Positions 36,801 through 51,800 of a stretch of 64,000 nucleotides of DNA are shown here, piece by piece. Made by a program: the position numbers and the translations under genes. Every line of letters begins with the position of its first letter. The first letter of the stretch is position 1. The notes beneath the pieces were generated by a model that searched no databases, was not told where the DNA came from, and saw nothing but the letters and a program-made list of their open reading frames with translations. This DNA is from Actinostola sp. cb2023 (Eukaryota; Cnidaria; Anthozoa; Actiniaria; Actinostolidae). The stretch is from NCBI GenBank assembly GCA_033675265.1, contig JAUJYZ010001164.1:32186-96185 (forward strand). Direction: 5' to 3'.

Positions 36801-39800
36801 TTAGAAGAGGGATCTTTATAACGGTGGGCATGCATTAACTAGTGTGGATACCATGTAGAGCCTACACTAATTAGAAGAGGGATCTTTATAACGGTGGGCA
36901 TGCATTAACTAGTGTGGATACCATGTAGAGCCTACACTAATTAGAAGAGGGATCTTTATAACGGTGGGCATGCATTAACTAGTGTGGATACCATGTAGAG
37001 CCTACACTAATTAGAAGAGGGATCTTTATAATGGTGGGCATGCATTAACTAGTGTGGATACCATGTAGAGCCTACACTAATTAGAAGAGGGATCTTTATA
37101 ATGGTGGGCATGCATTAACTAGTGTGGATACCATGTAGAGCCTACACTAATTAGAAGAGGGATCTTTATAACGGTGGGCATGCATTAACTAGTGTGGATA
37201 CCATGTAGAGCCTACACTAATTAGAAGAGGGATCTTTATAACGGTGGGCATGCATTAACTAGTGTGGATACCATGTAGAGCCTACACTAATTAGAAGAGG
37301 GATCTTTATAACGGTGGGCATGCATTAACTAGTGTGGATACCATGTAGAGCCTACACTAATTAGAAGAGGGATCTTTATAACGGTGGGCATGCATTAACT
37401 AGTGTGGATACCATGTAGAGCCTACACTAATTAGAAGAGGGATCTTTATAACGGTGGGCATGCATTAACTAGTGTGGATACCATGTAGAGTCTACACTAA
37501 TTAGAAGAGGGATCTTTATAACGGTGGGCATGCATTAACTAGTGTGGATACCATGTAGAGCCTACACTAATTAGAAGAGGGATCTTTATAACGGTGGGCA
37601 TGCATTAACTAGTGTGGATACCATGTAGAGCCTACACTAATTAGAAGAGGGATCTTTATAACGGTGGGCATGCATTAACTAGTGTGGATACCATGTAGAG
37701 CCTACACTAATTAGAAGAGGGATCTTTATAACGGTGGGCATGCATTAACTAGTGTGGATACCATGTAGAGCCTACACTAATTAGAAGAGGGATCTTTATA
37801 ATGGTGGGCATGCATTAAACTAGTGTGGATACCATGTAGAGCCTACACTAATTAGAAGAGGGATCTTTATAACGGTGGGCATGCATTAACTAGTGTGGAT
37901 ACCATGTAGAGTCTACACTAATTAGAAGAGGGATCTTTATAACGGTGGGCATGCATTAACTAGTGTGGATACCATGTAGAGCCTACACTAATTAGAAGAG
38001 GGATCTTTATAACGGTGGGCATGCATTAACTAGTGTGGATACCATGTAGAGCCTACACTAATTAGAAGAGGGATCTTTATAATGGTGGGCATGCATTATC
38101 TAGTGTGGATACCATGTAGAGCCTACACTAATTAGAATAGGGATCTTTATAACGGTGGGCATGCATTAACTAGTGTGGATACCATGTAGAGCCTACACTA
38201 ATTAGAAGAGGGATCTTTATAACGGTGGGCATGCATTAACTAGTGTGGATACCATGTAGAGCCTACACTAATTAGAAGAGGGATCTTTATAACGGTGAGG
38301 CACACATTAACTAGTGTGGATACCATGTAGAGCCTACACTAATTAGAAGAGGGATCTTTATAACGGTGGGCATGCATTAACTAGTGTGGATACCATGTAG
38401 AGCCTACACTAATTAGAAGAGGGATCTTTATAACGGTGGGCATGCATTAACTAGTGTGGATACCATGTAGAGCCTACACTAATTAGAAGAGGGATCTTTA
38501 TAACGGTGGGCATGCATTAACTAGTGTGGATACCATGTAGAGCCTACACTAATTAGAAGAGGGATCTTTATAACGGTGGGCATGCATTAACTAGTGTGGA
38601 TACCATGTAGAGTCTACACTAATTAGAAGAGGGATCTTTATAACGGTGGGCATGCACACATTAACTAGTGTGGATACCATGTAGAGCCTACACTAATTAG
38701 AAGAGGGATCTTTATAACGGTGGGCATGCATTAACTAGTGTGGATACCATGTAGAGCCTACACTAATTAGAAGAGGGATCTTTATAACGGTGGGCATGCA
38801 TTACCTAGTGTGGATACCATGTAGAGCCTACACTAATTAGAAGAGGGATCTTTATAACGGTGGGCATGCATTAACTAGTGTGGATACCATGTAGAGCCTA
38901 CACTAATTAGAAGAGGGATCTTTATAATGGTGGGCATGCATTACCTAGTGTGGATACCATGTAGAGCCTACACTAATTAGAAGAGGGATCTTTATAACGG
39001 TGGGCATGCATTAACTAGTGTGGATACCATGTAGAGCCTACACTAATTAGAAGAGGGATCTTTATAACGGTGGGCATGCATTAACTAGTGTGGATACCAT
39101 GTAGAGCCTACACTAATTAGAAGAGGGATCTTTATAACGGTGGGCATGCATTACCTAGTGTGGATACCATGTAGAGCCTACACTAATTAGAAGAGGGATC
39201 TCTATAACGGTGGGCATGCATTAACTAGTGTGGATACCATGTAGAGCCTACACTAATTAGAAGAGGGATCTTTATAACGGTGGGCATGCATTAACTAGTG
39301 TGGATACCATGTAGAGCCTACACTAATTAGAAGAGGGATCTTTATAACGGTGGGCATGCATTAACTAGTGTGGATACCATGTAGAGCCTACACTAATTAG
39401 AAGAGGGATCTTTATAACGGTGGGCATGCATTAACTAGTGTGGATACCATGTAGAGCCTACACTAATTAGAAGAGGGATCTTTATAACGGTGGGCATGCA
39501 TTAACTAGTGTGGATACCATGTAGAGCCTACACTAATTAGAAGAGGGATCTTTATAATGGTGGGCATGCATTAACTAGTGTGGATACCATGTAGAGCCTA
39601 CACTAATTAGAAGAGGGATCTTTATAACGGTGGGCATGCATTAACTAGTGTGGATACCATGTAGAGCCTACACTAATTAGAAGAGGGATCTTTATAACGG
39701 TGGGCATGCATTAACTAGTGTGGATACCATGTAGAGCCTACACTAATTAGAAGAGGGATCTTTATAACGGTGGGCATGCATTAACTAGTGCATTACCATG

Positions 39801-42800
39801 TAGAGCCTACACTAATTTAGCATTATTTAGTGGATACCATGTAGAGCCTAACTAATTAGAAGAGGGATCTTTATAACGGTGGGCATGCATTAACTAGTGT
39901 GGATACCATGTAGAGCCTACACTAATTAGAAGAGGGATCTTTATAACGGTGGGCATGCATTAACTAGTGTGGATACCATGTAGAGCCTACACTAATTAGA
40001 AGAGGGATCTTTATAACGGTGGGCATGCATTACCTAGTGTGGATACCATGTAGAGCCTACACTAATTAGAAGAGGGATCTTTATAACGGTGGGCATGCAT
40101 TAAACTAGTGTGGATACCATGTAGAGCCTACACTAATTAGAAGAGGGATCTTTATAACGGTGGGCATGCATTAACTAGTGTGGATACCATGTAGAGCCTA
40201 CACTAATTAGAAGAGGGATCTTTATAACGGTGGGCATGCATTAACTAGTGTGGATACCATGTAGAGCCTACACTAATTAGAAGAGGGATCTTTATAATGG
40301 TGGGCATGCATTAACTAGTGTGGATACCATGTAGAGCCTACACTAATTAGAAGAGGGATCTTTATAACGGTGGGCATGCATTAACTAGTGGATACCATGT
40401 GGCCTACACTAATGTAGAGGGATCTTTATAACACTAATTACCAAGAGGGATCTAATTAGAAAGAGGGATCTTTATAACGGTGGGCATGCATTAACTAGTG
40501 TGGATACCATGTAGAGCCTACACTAATTAGAAGAGGGATCTTTATAACGGTGGGCATGCATTAACTAGTGTGGATACCATGTAGAGCCTACACTAATTAG
40601 AAGAGGGATCTTTATAACGGTGGGCATGCATTAACTAGTGTGGATACCATGTAGAGCCTACACTAATTAGAAGAGGGATCTTTATAACGGTGGGCATGCA
40701 TTAACTAGTGTGGATACCATGTAGAGCCTACACTAATTAGAAGAGGGATCTTTATAACGGTGGGCATGCATTAACTAGTGTGGATACCATGTAGAGCCTA
40801 CACTAATTAGAAGAGGGATCTTTATAACGGTGGGCATGCATTAACTAGTGTGGATACCATGTAGAGCCTACACTAATTAGAAGAGGGATCTTATATAACG
40901 GTGGGCATGCATTAACTAGTGTGGATACCATGTAGAGCCTACACTAATTAGAAGAGGGATCTTTATAACGGTGGGCATGCATTAACTAGTGTGGATACCA
41001 TGTAGAGCCTACACTAATTAGAAGAGGGATCTTTATAACGGTGGGCATGCATTAACTAGTGTGGATACCATGTAGAGCCTACACTAATTAGAAGAGGGAT
41101 CTTTATAACGGTGGGCATGCATTAACTAGTGTGGATACCATGTAGAGCCTACACTAATTAGAAGAGGGATCTTTATAACGGTGGGCATGCATTAACTAGT
41201 GTGGATACCATGTAGAGCCTACACTAATTAGAAGAGGGATCTTTATAACGGTGGGCATGCATTAACTAGTGTGGATACCATGTAGAGCCTACACTAATTA
41301 GAAGAGGGATCTTTATAACGGTGGGCATGCATTAACTAGTGTGGATACCATGTAGAGCCTACACTAATTAGAAGAGGGATCTTTATAACGGTGGGCATGC
41401 ATTAACTAGTGTGGATACCATGTAGAGCCTACACTAATTAGAAGAGGGATCTTTATAACGGTGGGCATGCATTAACTAGTGTGGATACCATGTAGAGCCT
41501 ACACTAATTAGAAGAGGGATCTTTATAACGGTGGGCATGCATTAACTAGTGTGGATACCATGTAGAGCCTACACTAATTAGAAGAGGGATCTTTATAACG
41601 GTGGGCATGCATTAACTAGTGTGGATACCATGTAGAGCCTACACTAATTAGAAGAGGGATCTTTATAACGGTGGGCATGCATTAACTAGTGTGGATACCA
41701 TGTAGAGCCTACACTAATTAGAAGAGGGATCTTTATAACGGTGGGCATGCATTAACTAGTGTGGATACCATGTAGAGCCTACACTAATTAGAAGAGGGAT
41801 CTTTATAACGGTGGGCATGCATTAACTAGTGTGGATACCATGTAGAGCCTACACTAATTAGAAGAGGGATCTTTATAACGGTGGGCATGCATTAACTAGT
41901 GTGGATACCATGTAGAGCCTACACTAATTAGAAGAGGGATCTTTATAACGGTGGGCATGTGCATTAACTAGTGTGGATACCATGTAGAGCCTACACTAAT
42001 TAGAAGAGGGATCTTTATAACGGTGGGCATGCATTAACTAGTGTGGATACCATGTAGAGCCTACACTAATTAGAAGAGGGATCTTTATAACGGTGGGCAT
42101 GCATTAACTAGTGTGGATACCATGTAGAGCCTACACTAATTAGAAGAGGGATCTTTATAACGGTGGGCATGCATTAACTAGTGTGGATACCATGTAGAGC
42201 CTACACTAATTAGAAGAGGGATCTTTATAACGGTGGGCATGCATTAACTAGTGTGGATACCATGTAGAGCCTACACTAATTAGAAGAGGGATCTTTATAA
42301 CGGTGGGCATGCATTAACTAGTGTGGATACCATGTAGAGCCTACACTAATTAGAAGAGGGATCTTTATAACGGTGGGCATGCATTAACTAGTGTGGATAC
42401 CATGTAGAGCCTACACTAATTAGAAGAGGGATCTTTATAACGGTGGGCATGCATTAACTAGTGTGGATACCATGTAGAGCCTACACTAATTAGAAGAGGG
42501 ATCTTTATAACGGTGGGCATGCATTAACTAGTGTGGATACCATGTAGAGCCTACACTAATTAGAAGAGGGATCTTTATAACGGTGGGCATGCATTAACTA
42601 GTGTGGATACCATGTAGAGCCTACACTAATTAGAAGAGGGATCTTTATAACGGTGGGCATGCATTAACTAGTGTGGATACCATGTAGAGCCTACACTAAT
42701 TAGAAGAGGGATCTTTATAACGGTGGGCATGCATTAACTAGTGTGGATACCATGTAGAGCCTACACTAATTAGAAGAGGGATCTTTATAACGGTGGGCAT

Positions 42801-45800
42801 GCATTAACTAGTGTGGATACCATGTAGAGCCTACACTAATTAGAAGAGGGATCTTTATAACGGTGGGCATGCATTAACTAGTGTGGATACCATGTAGAGC
42901 CTACACTAATTAGAAGAGGGATCTTTATAACGGTGGGCATGCATTAACTAGTGTGGATACCATGTAGAGCCTACACTAATTAGAAGAGGGATCTTTATAA
43001 CGGTGGGCATGCATTAACTAGTGTGGATACCATGTAGAGCCTACACTAATTAGAAGAGGGATCTTTTATAACGGTGGGGCATGCATTAACTAGTGTGGAT
43101 ACCATGTAGAGCCTACACTAATTAGAAGAGGGATCTTTATAACGGTGGGCATGCATTAACTAGTGTGGATACCATGTAGAGCCTACACTAATTAGAAGAG
43201 GGATCTTTATAACGGTGGGCATGCATTAACTAGTGTGGATACCATGTAGAGCCTACACTAATTAGAAGAGGGATCTTTATAACGGTGGGCATGCATTAAC
43301 TAGTGTGGATACCATGTAGAGCCTACACTAATTAGAAGAGGGATCTTTATAACGGTGGGCATGCATTAACTAGTGTGGATACCATGTAGAGCCTACACTA
43401 ATTAGAAAAGGGATCTTTATAACGGTGGGCATGCATTAACTAGTGTGGATACCATGTAGAGCCTACACTAATTAGAAAAGGGATCTTTATAACGGTGGGC
43501 ATGCATTAACTAGTGTGGATACCATGTAGAGCCTACACTAATTAGAAGAGGGATCTTTATAACGGTGGGCATGCATTAACTAGTGTGGATACCATGTAGA
43601 GCCTACACTAATTAGAAGAGGGATCTTTATAACGGTGGGCATGCATTAACTAGTGTGGATACCATGTAGAGCCTACACTAATTAGAAGAGGGATCTTTAT
43701 AACGGTGGGCATGCATTAACTAGTGTGGATACCATGTAGAGCCTACACTAATTAGAAGAGGGATCTTTATAACGGTGGGCATGCATTAACTAGTGTGGAT
43801 ACCATGTAGAGCCTACACTAATTAGAAGAGGGATCTTTATAACGGTGGGCATGCATTAACTAGTGTGGATACCATGTAGAGCCTACACTAATTAGAAGAG
43901 GGATCTTTATAACGGTGGGCATGCATTAACTAGTGTGGATACCATGTAGAGCCTACACTAATTAGAAGAGGGATCTTTATAACGGTGGGCATGCATTAAC
44001 TAGTGTGGATACCATGTAGAGCCTACACTAATTAGAAGAGGGATCTTTATAACGGTGGGCATGCATTAACTAGTGTGGATACCATGTAGAGCCTACACTA
44101 ATTAGAAGAGGGATCTTTATAACGGTGGGCATGCATTTAACTAGTGTGGATACCATGTAGAGCCTACACTAATTAGAAGAGGGATCTTTATAACGGTGGG
44201 CATGCATTAACTAGTGTGGATACCATGTAGAGCCTACACTAATTAGAAGAGGGATCTTTATAACGGTGGGCATGCATTACCTAGTGTGGATACCATGTAG
44301 AGCCTACACTAATTAGAAGAGGGATCTTTATAACGGTGGGCATGCATTAACTAGTGTGGATACCATGTAGAGCCTACACTAATTAGAAGAGGGATCTTTA
44401 TAACGGTGGGCATGCATTAACTAGTGTGGATACCATGTAGAGCCTACACTAATTAGAAGAGGGATCTTTATAACGGTGGGCATGCATTAACTAGTGTGGA
44501 TACCATGTAGAGCCTACACTAATTAGAAAGAGGGATCTTTATAACGGTGGGCATGCATTAACTAGTGTGGATACCATGTAGAGCCTACACTAATTAGAAG
44601 AGGGATCTTTATAATGGTGGGCATGCATTAACTAGTGTGGATACCATGTAGAGCCTACACTAATTAGAAGAGGGATCTTTATAACGGTGGGCATGCATTA
44701 ACTAGTGTGGATACCATGTAGAGCCTACACTAATTAGAAGAGGGATCTTTATAACGGTGGGCATGCATTAACTAGTGTGGATACCATGTAGAGCCTACAC
44801 TAATTAGAAGAGGGATCTTTATAACGGTGTGCATGCATTAACTAGTGTGGATACCATGTAGAGCCTACACTAATTAGAAGAGGGATCTTTATAACGGTGG
44901 GCATGCATTAACTAGTGTGGATACCATGTAGAGTCTACACTAATTAGAAAAGGGATCTTTATAACGGTGGGCATGCATTAACTAGTGTGGATACCATGTA
45001 GAGCCTACACTAATTAGAAGAGGGATCTTTATAACGGTGGGCATGCATTAACTAGTGTGGATACCATGTAGAGCCTACACTAATTAGAAGAGGGATCTTT
45101 ATAACGGTGGGCATGCATTAACTAGTGTGGATACCATGTAGAGTCTACACTAATTAGAAAAGGGATCTTTATAACGGTGGGCATGCATTAACTAGTGTGG
45201 ATACCATGTAGAGCCTACACTAATTAGAAGAGGGATCTTTATAACGGTGGGCATGCATTAACTAGTGTGGATACCATGTAGAGTCTACACTAATTAGAAG
45301 AGGGATCTTTATAACGGTGGGCATGCATTAACTAGTGTGGATACCATGTAGAGCCTACACTAATTAGAAGAGGGATCTTTATAACGGTGGGCATGCATTA
45401 ACTAGTGTGGATACCATGTAGAGCCTACACTAATTAGAAGAGGGATCTTTATAACGGTGGGCATGCATTAACTAGTGTGGATACCATGTAGAGTCTACAC
45501 TAATTAGAAGAGGGATCTTTATAATGGTGGGCATGCATTAACTAGTGTGGATACCATGTAGAGCCTACACTAATTAGAAGAGGGATCTTTATAACGGTGG
45601 GCATGCATTAACTAGTGTGGATACCATGTAGTGCCTACACTAATTAGAAGAGGGATCTCTATAATGGTGGGCATGCATTAACTAGTGTGGATACCATGTA
45701 GAGCCTACACTAATTAGAAGAGGGATCTCTATAATGGTGGGCATGCATTACCTAGTGTGGATACCATGTAGAGCCTACACTAATTAGAAGAGGGATCTTT

Positions 45801-48800
45801 ATAACGGTGGGCATGCATTACCTAGTGTGGATACCATGTAGAGCCTACACTAATTAGAAGAGGGATCTTTATAACGGTGGGCATGCATTATCTAGTGTGG
45901 ATACCATGTAGAGCCTACACTAATTAGAAGAGGGATCTTTATAACGGTGGGCATGCATTAACTAGTGTGGATACCATGTAGAGTCTACACTAATTAGAAG
46001 AGGGATCTTTATAACGGTGGGCATGCATTAACTAGTGTGGATACCATCTAGAGCCTATACTAATTAGAATAGGGATCTTTATAACGGTGGGCATGCATTA
46101 CCTAGTGTGGATACCATGTAGAGCCTACACTAATTAGAAGAGGGATCTTTATAACGGTGGGCATGCATTAACTAGTGTGGATACCATGTAGAGCCTACAC
46201 TAATTAGAAGAGGGATCTTTATAACGGTGGGCATGCATTAACTAGTGTGGATACCATGTAGAGCCTACACTAATTAGAAGAGGGATCTTTATAACGGTGG
46301 GCATGCATTAACTAGTGTGGATACCATGTAGAGCCTACACTAATTAGAAGAGGGATCTTTATAACGGTGGGCATGCATTAACTAGTGTGGATACCATGTA
46401 GAGCCTACACTAATTAGAAAAGGGATCTTTATAACGGTGAGCATGCATTATCTAGTGTGGATACCATGTAGAGCCTACACTAATTAGAAGAGGGATCTCT
46501 ATAACGGTGGGCATGTATTAACTAGTGTGGATACCATGTAGAGCCTACACTAATTAGAAGAGGGATCTTTATAACGGTGGGCATGCATTAACTAGTGTGG
46601 ATACCATGTAGAGCCTACACTAATTAGAAGAGGGATCTTTATAACGGTGGGCACGCATTAACTAGTGTGGATACCATGTAGAGCCTACACTAATTAGAAG
46701 AGGGATCTTTATAACGGTGGGCATGCATTAAACTAGTGTGGATACCATGTAGAGCCTACACTAATTAGAAGAGGGATCTTTATAACGGTGGGCATGCATT
46801 AACTAGTGTGGATACCATGTAGAGCCTACACTAATTAGAAGAGGGATCTTTATAACGGTGGGCATGCATTAACTAGTGTGGATACCATGTAGAGCCTACA
46901 CTAATTAGAAGAGGGATCTTTATAACGGTGGGCACACATTAACTGGTGTGGATACCATGTAGAGCCTACACTAATTAGAAGAGGGATCTTTATAACGGTG
47001 TGCATGCATTAACTAGTGTGGATACCATGTAGAGCCTACACTATTTAGAAGAGGGATCTTTATAACGGTGGGCATGCATTAACTAGTGTGGATACCATGT
47101 AGAGTCCTACACTAATTAGAAAAGGGATCTTTATAACGGTGGGCATGCATTAACTAGTGTGGATACCATGTAGAGCCTACACTAATTAGAAGAGGGATCT
47201 TTATAACGGTGGGCATGCATTAACTAGTGTGGATACCATGTAGAGCCTACACTAATTAGAAGAGGGATCTTTATAACGGTGGGCATGCATTACCTAGTGT
47301 GGATACCATGTAGAGCCTACACTAATTAGAAGAGGGATCTTTATAACGGTGGGCATGCATTAACTAGTGTGGATACCATGTAGAGCCTACACTAATTAGA
47401 AAAGGGATCTTTATAACGGTGGGCATGCATTAACTAGTGTGGATACCATGTAGAGCCTACACTAATTAGAAAAGGGATCTTTATAACGGTGAGCATGCAT
47501 TATCTAGTGTGGATACCATGTAGAGCCTACACTAATTAGAAGAGGGATCTCTATAACGGTGGGCATGTATTAACTAGTGTGGATACCATGTAGAGCCTAC
47601 ACTAATTAGAAGAGGGATCTTTATAACGGTGGGCATGCATTAACTAGTGTGGATACCATGTAGAGCCTACACTAATTAGAAGAGGGATCTTTATAACGGT
47701 GTGCATGCATTAACTAGTGTGGATACCATGTAGAGCCTACACTATTTAGAAGAGGGATCTTTATAACGGTGGGCATGCATTAACTAGTGTGGATACCATG
47801 TAGAGTCTACACTAATTAGAAAAGGGATCTTTATAACGGTGGGCATGCATTAACTAGTGTGGATACCATATAGAGCCTACACTAATTAGAAGAGGGATCT
47901 TTATAACGGTGGGCATGCATTAACTAGTGTGGATACCATGTAGAGCCTACACTAATTAGAAGAGGGATCTTTATAACGGTGGGCATGCATTAACTAGTGT
48001 GGATACCATGTAGAGTCTACACTAATTAGAAAAGGGATCTTTATAACGGTGGGCATGCATTAACTAGTGTGGATACCATGTAGAGCCTACACTAATTAGA
48101 AGAGGGATCTTTATAACGGTGGGCATGCATTAACTAGTGTGGATACCATGTAGAGTCTACACTAATTAGAAGAGGGATCTTTATAACGGTGGGCATGCAT
48201 TAACTAGTGTGGATACCATGTAGAGTCTACACTAATTTAGAATAGGGATCTTTATAACGGTGGGCATGCATTAACTAGTGTGGATACCATGTAGAGCCTA
48301 CACTAATTAGAAGAGGGATCTTTATAACGGTGGGCATGCATTAACTAGTGTGGATACCATGTAGAGCCTACACTAATTAGAAGAGGGATCTTTATAACGG
48401 TGGGCATGCATTAACTAGTGTGGATACCATGTAGAGCCTACACTAATTAGAAGAGGGATCTTTATAACGGTGGGCATGCATTAACTAGTGTGGATACCAT
48501 GTAGAGCCTACACTATTTAGAAGAGGGATCTTTATAACGGTGGGCATGCATTAACTAGTGTGGATACCATGTAGAGTCTACACTAATTAGAAAAGGGATC
48601 TTTATAACGGTGGGCATGCATTAACTAGTGTGGATACCATATAGAGCCTACACTAATTAGAAGAGGGATCTTTATAACGGTGGGCATGCATTAACTAGTG
48701 TGGATACCATGTAGAGCCTACACTAATTAGAAGAGGGATCTTTATAACGGTGGGCATGCATTAACTAGTGTGGATACCATGTAGAGTCTACACTAATTAG

Positions 48801-51800
48801 AAAAGGGATCTTTATAACGGTGGGCATGCATTAACTAGTGTGGATACCATGTAGAGCCTACACTAATTAGAAGAGGGATCTTTATAACGGTGGGCATGCA
48901 TTAACTAGTGTGGATACCATGTAGAGTCTACACTAATTAGAAGAGGGATCTTTATAACGGTGGGCATGCATTAACTAGTGTGGATACCATGTAGAGTCTA
49001 CACTAATTAGAATAGGGATCTTTATAACGGTGGGCATGCATTAACTAGTGTGGATACCATGTAGAGCCTACACTAATTAGAAGAGGGATCTTTATAACGG
49101 TGGGCATGCATTAACTAGTGTGGATACCATGTAGAGCCTACACTAATTAGAAGAGGGATCTTTATAACGGTGGGCATGCATTAACTAGTGTGGATACCAT
49201 GTAGAGCCTACACTAATTAGAAGAGGGATCTTTATAACGGTGGGCATGCATTAACTAGTGTGGATACCATGTAGAGTCTACACTAATTAGAAGAGGGATC
49301 TTTATAATGGTGGGCATGCATTAACTGGTGTGGATACCATGTAGAGCCTACACTAATTAGAAGAGGGATCTTTATAATGGTGGGCATGCATTAACTAGTG
49401 TGGATACCATGTAGAGTCTACACTAATTAGAAGAGGGATCTTTATAACGGTGTGCATGCATTAACTAGTGTGGATACCATGTAGAGCCTACACTAATTAG
49501 AAGAGGGATCTTTATAACGGTGGGCATGCATTAACTAGTGTGGATACCATGTAGAGCCTACACTAATTAGAAGAGGGATCTTTATAACGGTGGGCATGCA
49601 TTAACTAGTGTGGATACCATGTAGAGCCTACACTAATTAGAAAAGGGATCTTTATAACGGTGGGCATGCATTAACTAGTGTGGGTACCATGTAGAGCCTA
49701 CACTAATTAGAAGAGGGATCTTTATAACGGTGGGCATGCATTAACTAGTGTGGATACCATGTAGAGCCTACACTAATTAGAAGAGGGATCTTTATAACGG
49801 TGGGCATGCATTAACTAGTGTGGATACCATGTAGAGCCTACACTAATTAGAAGAGGGATCTTTATAACGGTGGGCATGCATTAACTAGTGTGGATACCAT
49901 GTAGAGCCTACACTAATTAGAATAGGGATCTTTATAACGGTGGGCATGCATTAACTAGTGTGGATACCATGTAGAGCCTACACTAATTAGAATAGGGATC
50001 TTTATAACGGTGGGCATGCATTAACTAGTGTGGATACCATGTAGAGCCTACACTAATTAGAAGAGGGATCTTTATAACGGTGGGGCATGCATTAACTAGT
50101 GTGGATACCATGTAGAGCCTACACTAATTAGAAGAGGGATCTTTATAATGGTGGGCATGCATTAACTAGTGTGGATACCACGTAGAGCCTACACTAATTA
50201 GAAGAGGGATCTTTATAACGGTGGGCATGCATTAACTAGTGTGGATACCATGTAGAGCCTACACTAATTAGAAGAGGGATCTTTATAACGGTGGGCATGC
50301 ATTAACTAGTGTGGATACCATGTAGAGTCTACACTAATTAGAAGAGGGATCTTTATAACGGTGGGCATGCATTAACTAGTGTGGATACCATCTAGAGCCT
50401 ACACTAATTAGAAGAGGGATCTTTATAACGGTGGGCATGCATTAACTAGTGTGGATACCATGTAGAGCCTACACTAATTAGAAGAGGGATCTTTATAACG
50501 GTGGGCATGCATTAACTAGTGTGGATACCATGTAGAGCCTACACTAATTAGAATAGGGATCTTTATAACGGTGGGCATGCATTAACTAGTGTGGATACCA
50601 TGTAGAGCCTACACTAATTAGAAGAGGGATCTTTATAACGGTGGGCATGCATTAACTAGTGTGGATACCATGTAGAGCCTACACTAATTAGAAGAGGGAT
50701 CTTTATAACGGTGGGCATGCATTAACTAGTGTGGATACCATGTAGAGCCTACACTAATTAGAAGAGGGATCTTTATAACGGTGGGCATGCATTAACTAGT
50801 GTGGATACCATGTAGAGCCTACACTAATTAGAAGAGGGATCTTTATAACGGTGGGCACACATTAACTGGTGTGGATACCATGTAGAGCCTACACTAATTA
50901 GAAGAGGGATCTTTATAACGGTGGGCATGCATTAACTAGTGTGGATACCATGTAGAGCCTACACTAATTAGAAGAGGGATCTTTATAACGGTGGGCATGC
51001 ATTAACTAGTGTGGATACCATGTAGAGTCTACACTAATTAGAAGAGGGATCTTTATAACGGTGGGCATGCATTAACTAGTGTGGATACCATGTAGAGCCT
51101 ACACTAATTAGAATAGGGATCTTTATAACGGTGGGCATGCATTAACTAGTGTGGATACCATGTAGAGCCTACACTAATTAGAAGAGGGATCTTTATAACG
51201 GTGGGCATGCATTAACTAGTGTGGATACCATGTAGAGCCTACACTAATTAGAAAAGGGATCTTTATAACGGTGGGCATGCATTAACTAGTGTGGATACCA
51301 TGTAGAGCCTACACTAATTAGAAAAGGGATCTTTATAACGGTGGGCATGCATTAACTAGTGTGGATACCATGTAGAGCCTGTACTAATTAGAAGAGGGAT
51401 CTTTATAACGGTGGGCATGCATTAACTAGTGTGGATACCATGTAGAGCCTACACTAATTAGAAGAGGGATCTTTATAACGGTGGGCATGCATTAACTAGT
51501 GTGGATACCATGTAGAGCCTACACTAATTAGAAGAGGGATCTTTATAACGGTGGGGGCATGCATTAACTAGTGTGGATACCATGTAGAGCCTACACTAAT
51601 TAGAAAAGGGATCTTTATAACGGTGGGCATGCATTAACTAGTGTGGATACCATGTAGAGCCTACACTAATTAGAAGAGGGATCTTTATAACGGTGGGCAT
51701 GCATTAACTAGTGTGGATACCATGTAGAGCCTACACTAATTAGAAGAGGGATCTTTATAACGGTGGGCATGCATTAACTAGTGTGGATACCATGTAGAGC

